This document shows positions 58,057 through 64,000 of a stretch of 64,000 bases of DNA, in pieces. Each line of letters opens with the position of its first letter. Within the stretch, counting starts at the first letter, position 1. This DNA is from Lineus longissimus (taxonomy: Eukaryota > Nemertea > Pilidiophora > Heteronemertea > Lineidae). The notes beneath the pieces are model-generated. The model made no database searches and was not told the origin of the DNA. It worked only from the letters and a program-made list of their open reading frames with translations. A program made the translations under genes and the position numbers. The DNA is taken from contig NC_088308.1 in NCBI RefSeq assembly GCF_910592395.1, forward strand, positions 14,335,001-14,399,000. Direction: 5' to 3'.

Positions 58057-58536
58057 CAGGGCTGCCTACCCTTACGTTTTTGGCGTAATAAATACGATTT
58101 GAGTGCCGATTTTACACATTACGCATAGCACTCTGATTTTACGCCCCTAAGCATTTCCAAAATACGACTTTTAAAAAAAACCATTACACATTGTAGCCTT
58201 GTAAATAAAGATCTATTGTTGCTGTCTTTGTTCATTTATTTATATAATCCTAATAAGATAATGTTATGTTTCTGCCCGTTTTGAAATATTATTTCAAAAA
58301 TGAGTTCGGCCCTTGGAATCAAAGTAAGGCCCCGTACCAAACGCAACGCCGGCCGGCCGCACATGTCACTCAGTAATTTATGCAACATTTTAGAAGCACT
58401 CGAGCGCCGCGCTGTGTTAAAAAAGTAAACTAATATCAACCTTAGCGGCTGGAAGATCTGCTGACGTCCTAAATATCACACGTCCCGTAATGCATAACAG
58501 ATGGCGCGTGGAACGAGGTCAGCAGACGGGTAGACA

Positions 58537-61500
58537 GTGAATGGAAACATGTCGTCTGCCAAGAAGAGGAAGGCGCCAGCTGCGGTTTCTAGCTTCGATG
58601 TCGACGATGACAGGAGCGACATGTCGGATGATGACAGTGTTATGATTGATGATGATGATGCTGGGCCTCAACGTGCTGCAAAGAAGAAACCCACAGGTCA
58701 GCGGTTCAACAACAAATACTGCGATTTTCCGGGCATCTCTGCAAGTGACAGGGGGAAGAAGTATGCACGATGCTCGTACTGCAAATCTGATTTTTCGATT
58801 GCCCATTCGGGTTCATATGATATTGAGCGTCACCAAAAAGGTAAAAAGCACACTGATATGATGAAGGCTGCAAAGAATACCCACAATGTGGGGGATTTCT
58901 TCCACCAACGCAACGAAGCACTTGACCTTCAAGTTGTCAAAGCAGAGACAATAATGACTGAATTCATCGTCAAGATGAATCTGCCGCTGACGGCGGCCGA
59001 TGAGTTTACCAAGGTGGTTAAGGAAGCGTTTCCGGACTCCAAAATTGCTAAATTGTATGGTTGTGGCCGGTCGAAGACAACTGCTATTGTAAAACACATG
59101 GCTGCAGAGATTAAAGACGAGATGAAGGAGAAGATGAAGACTGGGGCGTTCTCGATAGCCACAGATGGGTCCAATGACCAAAAGGAAAAACAGTTTCCAG
59201 TGGTGGTCAGCAGCTCTTCGATTGAGGATGGTGTTACGGTTCAACTACTGTCAGTACCTGTTCTAGAAGGGGTGCCAGCTACAGGTAAGCTCTATCCTTC
59301 CTTATCAGTCTTGTATTGGTGTAGCCTTCACATATAGGCCTATATCTCATTTGAGGTTAATGATTGATATAGTAGTAGTATTGACTCTGCTTACTCACTT
59401 CATTTGTATGTTTCTACTAACTTTCATTGTATTGTAATCTTATATTTTTGTATGTTTTCTTTTTAAATGCCATACTGTCTCTGTACACTTTAGTGCAATA
59501 AAATAATTGTAATTGTAATTGATAACTGTTACCTGATATACAGTATGATACCTATAATACGTGACGGTCTAGGCTACCTCCCATTCAGGGTTTCCGCCAG
59601 GATTTTTTTTGAGGGTACGCCTCCCCCCCAAAAAAAAAATTTCAAATTTTTTTTTCTCAACATTTTTTATTTTTCATTTTAGACCTTTTATGTGTTTTCC
59701 AGGTGATTTTCATCACAAATATCAACTAGAACTGATATTTCTAGCTATTAAATATCTGGTCAACACATTTCTAGGTCTATAATGCAAAATAATTATATTT
59801 TGTTCAATTCTATGTGTAGGCCTACCCTAAACTTTTTTGAGGGTACGGGTTGTTTACCCTGTTTACCCTCTGGCGGAGACCCTGCCATTTTGTATCACAG
59901 CAGATTCTAATTGGCCAAGTTGCAGGAATCCTTTCATACATAAAAAGGAGTTATTATATATTTTGTAATTTCAGGCAAAAACATCTTCAACCTGTTGGAT
60001 GCTGAAATGAAAGATGAGGATGAGCCTATCCCTTGGTCAAATTGCTTGGCATTTGGCACAGATAATGCCAATGTAATGGTTGGTAACCGAAAGGGCGTAT
60101 TTGCCTTTATGGTAGAGAAGAACAGTGACATATTTCTTTCTGGATGTCCCTGTCATTTAATACATCACGCAGCAGAAAAATTCGCCGCTGCCCTGCCGTT
60201 CAAGGTTGATGAAGTGCTTACAGACACGTTTTTCTATTTGGATAAATCAAGCAACAGACTCATTGCATTGGACACTTACCAGAAACTCTATGATGTTGGA
60301 CGACATACTAAGATTCTCAAGCATGTCTCTACTAGATGGCTTAGTGTAAGCCGGTGTGTTGATCGCATCCTAGAAAATTGGGAAGCACTATATAGCTTGT
60401 TCAAAGATGCTGCTGATGCTGAGACCAAGTCTGCTGGCAAAGAGCAGCCTGAGACAAGGGTTGGGCGTATGTACAGGTTCTATCGCTCGCCTACCAATAA
60501 ACTATATTGTATGTTCCTGGAGAATGTGCTTGCGGTTTTCAATAAGACAAATGAGACACTTCAGTCCGAGGCTCCTCTTATCCATGTCCTACGGAGAACT
60601 CTCCATAAACTGCTCCGGGACCTTCTGATCAGGTTTAAGTTGCCAGGAGCATTGAATGGGAGAACAGCTACTGGGGTGTCACTTGCAAATGGAGTTGGGC
60701 AAAAGCTGGATAACGATCTGATCATTGGTGATAATGCCAGGGAAGCCATTGCCAGGAAAGCTGAAAACCGTCTGAGGGATTCCCGCATCAAGGAATTTTA
60801 CGCCACCGCCAGACAATGCTTTCTGGAAGGTTGTCGCTATATAAAGGAGAAGCTTCACCTTGACGAAGAACTCTTAAGGCATGCTGAAGTAGTTGATGTT
60901 GATTTACGTCTCAATGGTGCCACATCTACTGACCTCCTGTACTTCATCAAAAGATTCCCTTGTCTTCTCCCTGAAGGTAGGTCATCATCATGTTTCAACA
61001 AATGATCAAGGCAACCTGAGGGGCCGAGCTATTTTTTTTATATATACCTACATGCCGATAAAATTAATCTACTTTGATCACTGATTGATCTTATGTTTGG
61101 TATAATGTAATTGACTTTGTCTTGCAATTTCAGTGCTGGTGTTTCCTTTCAGACAATTCTTTTACAGGCATCCCTGAACTTTAATTGTTCCTTTAATAGT
61201 TAAATAACTTCATTGTTTGTGCAATTCTTATTATTTCAGGTGTTTCAAGAGAAACATTGGAGTTGGAATTTGCAGATTACCAGAGCTTAGATGTGCAACC
61301 CCATAAGAAAGACAGGATTGATGCAACCTGGTCCGCCATTGGCCAAGTGAAGGATTCTACTGGGCATTTCACTTACAAGAACCTCGCACAAGTCATGCTT
61401 GGTATATGTACCATCCCACATGCCAATGCAAGCTGTGAACGGATCTTCAGTTGCGTCCGTAAGAACAAAACGGACCAGAGAGCATCAATGGGGTCAAATA

Positions 61501-61613
61501 CCCTTGATGCATTGATGGTGGTCAAGGGGAGATTGCTCAATGGTGGTAGGAGTGACTACTCGAGTGATAGATTGAAGAAGATCAAGTCTGCTTATTATAA
61601 AAGCCTGAAGTAG
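58537..61613 (+). CDS. hAT transposase, 3 exons, 707 aa, intact
   Basis: The exons are 58537-59284, 59975-60976 and 61240-61613. All borders are GT-AG and both junctions keep the frame (ATG-KN and LLPEG-VSRE). Residues 1-50 are acidic and basic tracts. A BED-type finger uses C79, C82, H99 and H105. The catalytic core shows D210 in ATDGSND, D279 in FGTDNAN, and SGCPCHLIHHAAEK with C309 and H313. The C-terminal dimerisation region (about 627-690) has YKNLAQVML, ANASCERIFS and TLDALM. No stop or frameshift was found. The first Met is at 58537; a second at residue 5 is possible. It cuts and pastes hAT ends in the nucleus. Confidence 0.92.
59285..59974 (+). other. Intron 1 of the hAT transposase
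   Basis: Donor GTAAGC at 59285, acceptor TTTCAG ending at 59974. It contains an A/C and T homopolymer patch at 59610-59660 and GAGGGTACG words at about 59613 and 59840 that are absent elsewhere in the element, perhaps a small insertion. Confidence 0.8.
60977..61239 (+). other. Intron 2 of the hAT transposase
   Basis: Donor GTAGGT at 60977, acceptor TATTTCAG ending at 61239. No coding content. Confidence 0.82.
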
Positions 61614-61631
61614 CCTACCATTAGGAAAATG

Positions 61632-62215
61632 TGTTCAAGACTGCTAGTAACTGTTCAGTCATGTTTATGTTAAAACAAGTTATAGACATTGTTCAGAGAC
61701 AATAGACATTGTTCAAGACTGCTAGTAACTGTTCAGTCATGTTTATGTTAAAACAAGTTATAGACATTGTTCAGAGACAATAGACATTGTTCAAGACTGC
61801 TAGTAACTGTTCAGTCATGTTTATGTTAAAACAAGTTATAGACATTGTTCAGAGACAATAGACATTGTTCAAGACTGCTAGTAACTGTTCAGTCATGTTT
61901 ATGTTAAAACAAGTTATAGACATTGTTCAGAGACAATAGACATTGTTCAAGACTGCTAGTAACTGTTCAGTCATGTTTATGTTAAAACAAGTTATAGACA
62001 TTGTTCAGAGACAATAGACATTGTTCAAGACTGCTAGTAACTGTTCAGTCATGTTTATGTTAAAACAAGTTATAGACATTGTTCAGAGACAATAGACATT
62101 GTTCAAGACTGCTAGTAACTGTTCAGTCATGTTTATGTTAAAACAAGTTATAGACATTGTTCAAGACTGCTAGTAACTGTTCAGTCATGTTTATGTTAAA
62201 ACAAGTTATACATTA
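61632..62215 (+). repeat. 79-bp minisatellite in the hAT 3' region
   Basis: GTTCAAGACTGCTAGTAACT starts at 61632, 61711, 61790, 61869, 61948, 62027, 62106 and about 62160. Copies are almost identical; the penultimate one lacks about 20 bp. It begins 19 bp after the transposase stop codon. Confidence 0.95.
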
Positions 62216-62520
62216 TTATTATTATTGTCTCTCGACAATAGACATTGTTCAGAGACAATAATGATGAAGGGGATTTCTCACCCCATCGATTTTGCTTACA
62301 AAAGGGTCAGCAATAAGGCTCCATTCAGTAACTTGTGTACATGTATGGTGTATCATTCACGGTAATTGACATAAAATAAAATTACACATTTAGGTTCGAA
62401 TTTTACTCTTTTTTAAAAATTGTTTATGCTTACTATTTCAACATTACACATAGTTCCTTGATTTTACACATTTTTTTGGTCATGATTACACATTGAGCCA
62501 AGGTAGGGTAGGCAGGTCTG

Positions 62521-62830
62521 AAAGTTTCAAGTTCATAGCCTTGGGGGTTAACAAACGTTCCACAGTTACGCTCAAATGGCCAATTTACGCAATTTGACCT
62601 CTGTGACCTTGACAAGTACGTCAAATCAAAACCCGTATCATAAAGTGATGTATCCTTGCTAGGAGTATCTACCATAAAATTTTTACCAAAAGCTAATCAG
62701 TAATAAGCGAGATATGGCACGATTAAATTTTTTGGTTTTTGCCCCCTGGTGGCCAAGTTAAGAATCAGACCGGACCGAAAATCAGTGTCATCTGACCTAG
62801 GGGGTCATGTGTACCAAGTTTAAAGTTCAT
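62521..62830 (-). repeat. R1 unit resumed after hAT
   Basis: From AAAGTTTCAAGTTCATAGCC onward this is the remaining R1 unit in minus orientation, with a perfect DR3 at 62595-62609 and CCCCCTGGTGG at about 62743. It ends at AAAGTTCAT (about 62829), where another element begins. Confidence 0.85.
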
Positions 62831-63046
62831 GGAGCCAATTCACTAAGCCCGCGCAGAAGCGTCAACGCAATTTGCGTTTGCGTGGAGGTTGCGGGAACTT
62901 TTAGTTTGCGTTGCGTGATATTCATAAAGCTAACGCAACCATGTCACAACGCTAGCGCAAATTGCGTCCCGCACCTGTGTAGCGCATCTCGTATCGAGGA
63001 ATGCATTCCATGTAATCATTCCGCATTTGTCTATTACACACGCATA

Positions 63047-63440
63047 ATGGATGATCAGAAGAAGACACGAAAGCCAAATTTCACTCCCAAAGAGGTGGAG
63101 AAGTTGGTAGAATCGGTTGAAATAAATTGGACCATCCTCAGCTCAAAGTTCAATGATTTGGTGACCATGCAGAGGAAGAATGGTATCTGGAAAAATATCT
63201 CTTTCCGGATCAATTCAATCTCGCCGTGTTCACGCACTACCGAGGAAATTTAAAAAAAGTGGGAAGACCTCAAGACAAGAACAAAGAAAAAGGCTTGCCA
63301 AAAGCGGATACAAGCCGAGAAAACTGGAAACGTGCCGCTTGAAACCGAAACCACCCAGACACCGGCGATGACGGATGCCGACAACCGCATCATCGGCATC
63401 CTGGGCAATACCAGGATCCATGGTATAGAAGGGGGATAGA
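63047..63440 (+). pseudogene. Myb/SANT-like DNA-binding protein, first exon
   Basis: From ATG 63047: KTRKPNFTPKEVEKLVESVE, NWTILSSKFND, KNGIWKNISFRINSI, then EEI, a TAA at 63251-63253, then KKWEDLKTRTKKKA in the same frame. This is the trihelix/Myb-like pattern (F-T-x-x-E, W-x-x-I, W-x-x-L) of the Harbinger accessory protein and NAIF1 group, which binds transposon ends and helps nuclear import of the transposase. After the stop the frame continues (ADNRIIGILG, HGIEGG) to a TAG at about 63437. One premature stop breaks an otherwise well-kept frame. An alternative is a host NAIF1-like retrocopy. Confidence 0.7.
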
Positions 63441-63871
63441 CACGGCTGACACAGCTGTATATCATGATCAACCGAGACCTAAACAGCTGAAGGTAGGCCT
63501 ACGCATGCGTTATGTTTTACTCTGTTATATTAACCCTTTGAACCCCGGCCAGAAGCCGGTATACCAGCTTTGAGAATCCCGGGCCTTTTCTATTGTACAA
63601 CAGCGTTATGCAGCACATTTTATGGACTTGTTTTTTTAATCGATTTCACTAAGAGTTTCACCAAAATGAGCCGGGGTCTTTTGACTTGGAAAATGAATTC
63701 TTATAATGGGAAAGCAAAGCCATGGCATGTCTTGGTGGGGCGACTCTCCAGATCACAATAAATATTGTTTCGCCTATACCAGTGGCTATAATGTTGATGC
63801 ATATTCAACTTTAAACTAAAGCTGAACTTGACTGTATGCGATTATGATCAAACTCCTTGGATGCTTTGCAG

Positions 63872-64000
63872 ACAATGGCAACCACGAGACCTACCGCAGG
63901 AGAAGCATCTGCCACTGCTAACGACGTTGACTATCCGGTCGATGATGAATACATGAACTCCACTTTTGATGATGATCACACGAAGACTTTCTCTTCATAT
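63872..64000 (+). CDS. Possible next exon, open to window end
   Basis: After a TTTGCAG acceptor-like site, ATG at 63875 opens a frame (MATTRPTAGEASATANDVDY...) that is acidic (DDEY, DDDH) and unbroken to the edge. No domain was recognised. It may be the second exon of the Harbinger-like unit. Confidence 0.35.

Larger units (their letters stand above)
58057..62520 (+). mobile_element. hAT transposon, 4464 bp, apparently intact
   Basis: The left end is CAGGGCTGCCTACCCT and the right end is the inverse of CAGACCTGCCTACCCT, both with the CAG start usual for hAT. AAAGTT flanks both ends (58051-58056 and 62521-62526). The 8-bp duplication typical of hAT would be ACAAAGTT, with two bases missing on the right. 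The R1 unit joins across the element. Subterminal TTACACATT and GATTTTAC words occur near both ends. It encodes one three-exon transposase and a 79-bp tandem repeat in the 3' part. Confidence 0.92.
62831..64000 (+). mobile_element. Harbinger-like element, left part, runs off the window
   Basis: Begins GAGCCAATTCACTAAGCC inside an R1 unit. The GCGTTTGCG/GCGTTGCG/CAACGC words between 62860 and 62960 are dense and partly inverted. The encoded Myb/SANT-like protein is the accessory protein usual for PIF/Harbinger elements. The transposase and right end would lie beyond 64000. Confidence 0.55.

Overview
The window is eukaryotic (metazoan) DNA made almost entirely of mobile-element remains. No single-copy host gene, tRNA, rRNA or CRISPR array could be supported. 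Split genes with GT-AG introns, APE-type LINEs and Tc1, hAT, piggyBac, Mutator, Kolobok-like, BEL/Pao and Myb/SANT (Harbinger-like) elements point to an animal. The repeated TAGGCCTA-type words and the repeat spectrum suggest a marine invertebrate, perhaps an echinoderm; that placement is an inference.

Layout. 1-11.2 kb: a ~300-bp repeat family (called R1 here) is split by a TTAA-flanked element (3675-10035) carrying a THAP ORF, and that element is itself split by LINE-1 (minus strand). 12-17.7 kb: a MITE, then a 1.64-kb foldback palindrome inside R1, then a long R1 array with a GTC microsatellite. 18.5-27.3 kb: repeat R4 with a perfect hairpin, two decayed Tc1 copies, and a decayed BEL/Pao retrotransposon (gag, polymerase/RNase H, integrase fragments). 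29-31.2 kb: a ~385-bp tandem array with a MITE inserted (26-bp TIR, 9-bp TSD). 31.4-40.8 kb: two inverted repeats bracket LINE-2 (5'-truncated) and a multi-exon pseudogene related to the N-terminal part of RAG1. 41.3-43.3 kb: piggyBac pseudogene and an inverted pair of minisatellites. 44.3-47.4 and 52.9-55.8 kb: two near-identical copies of a segment carrying a Mutator-like transposase and a convergent I-PpoI-type His-Me finger endonuclease ORF. 51.6-57 kb: three MITEs. 58.06-62.52 kb: an apparently intact hAT element (3 exons, 707 aa) inserted in R1. 62.8-64 kb: the start of an element encoding a Myb/SANT-like protein.

The most noteworthy points are the Mutator + His-Me endonuclease pairing, the RAG1 N-terminal relative, the intact hAT with readable ends, the foldback palindrome with its empty site present in the same window, and R1, which serves repeatedly as a landing site and carries a perfect AGGTCA DR3 motif in many units.
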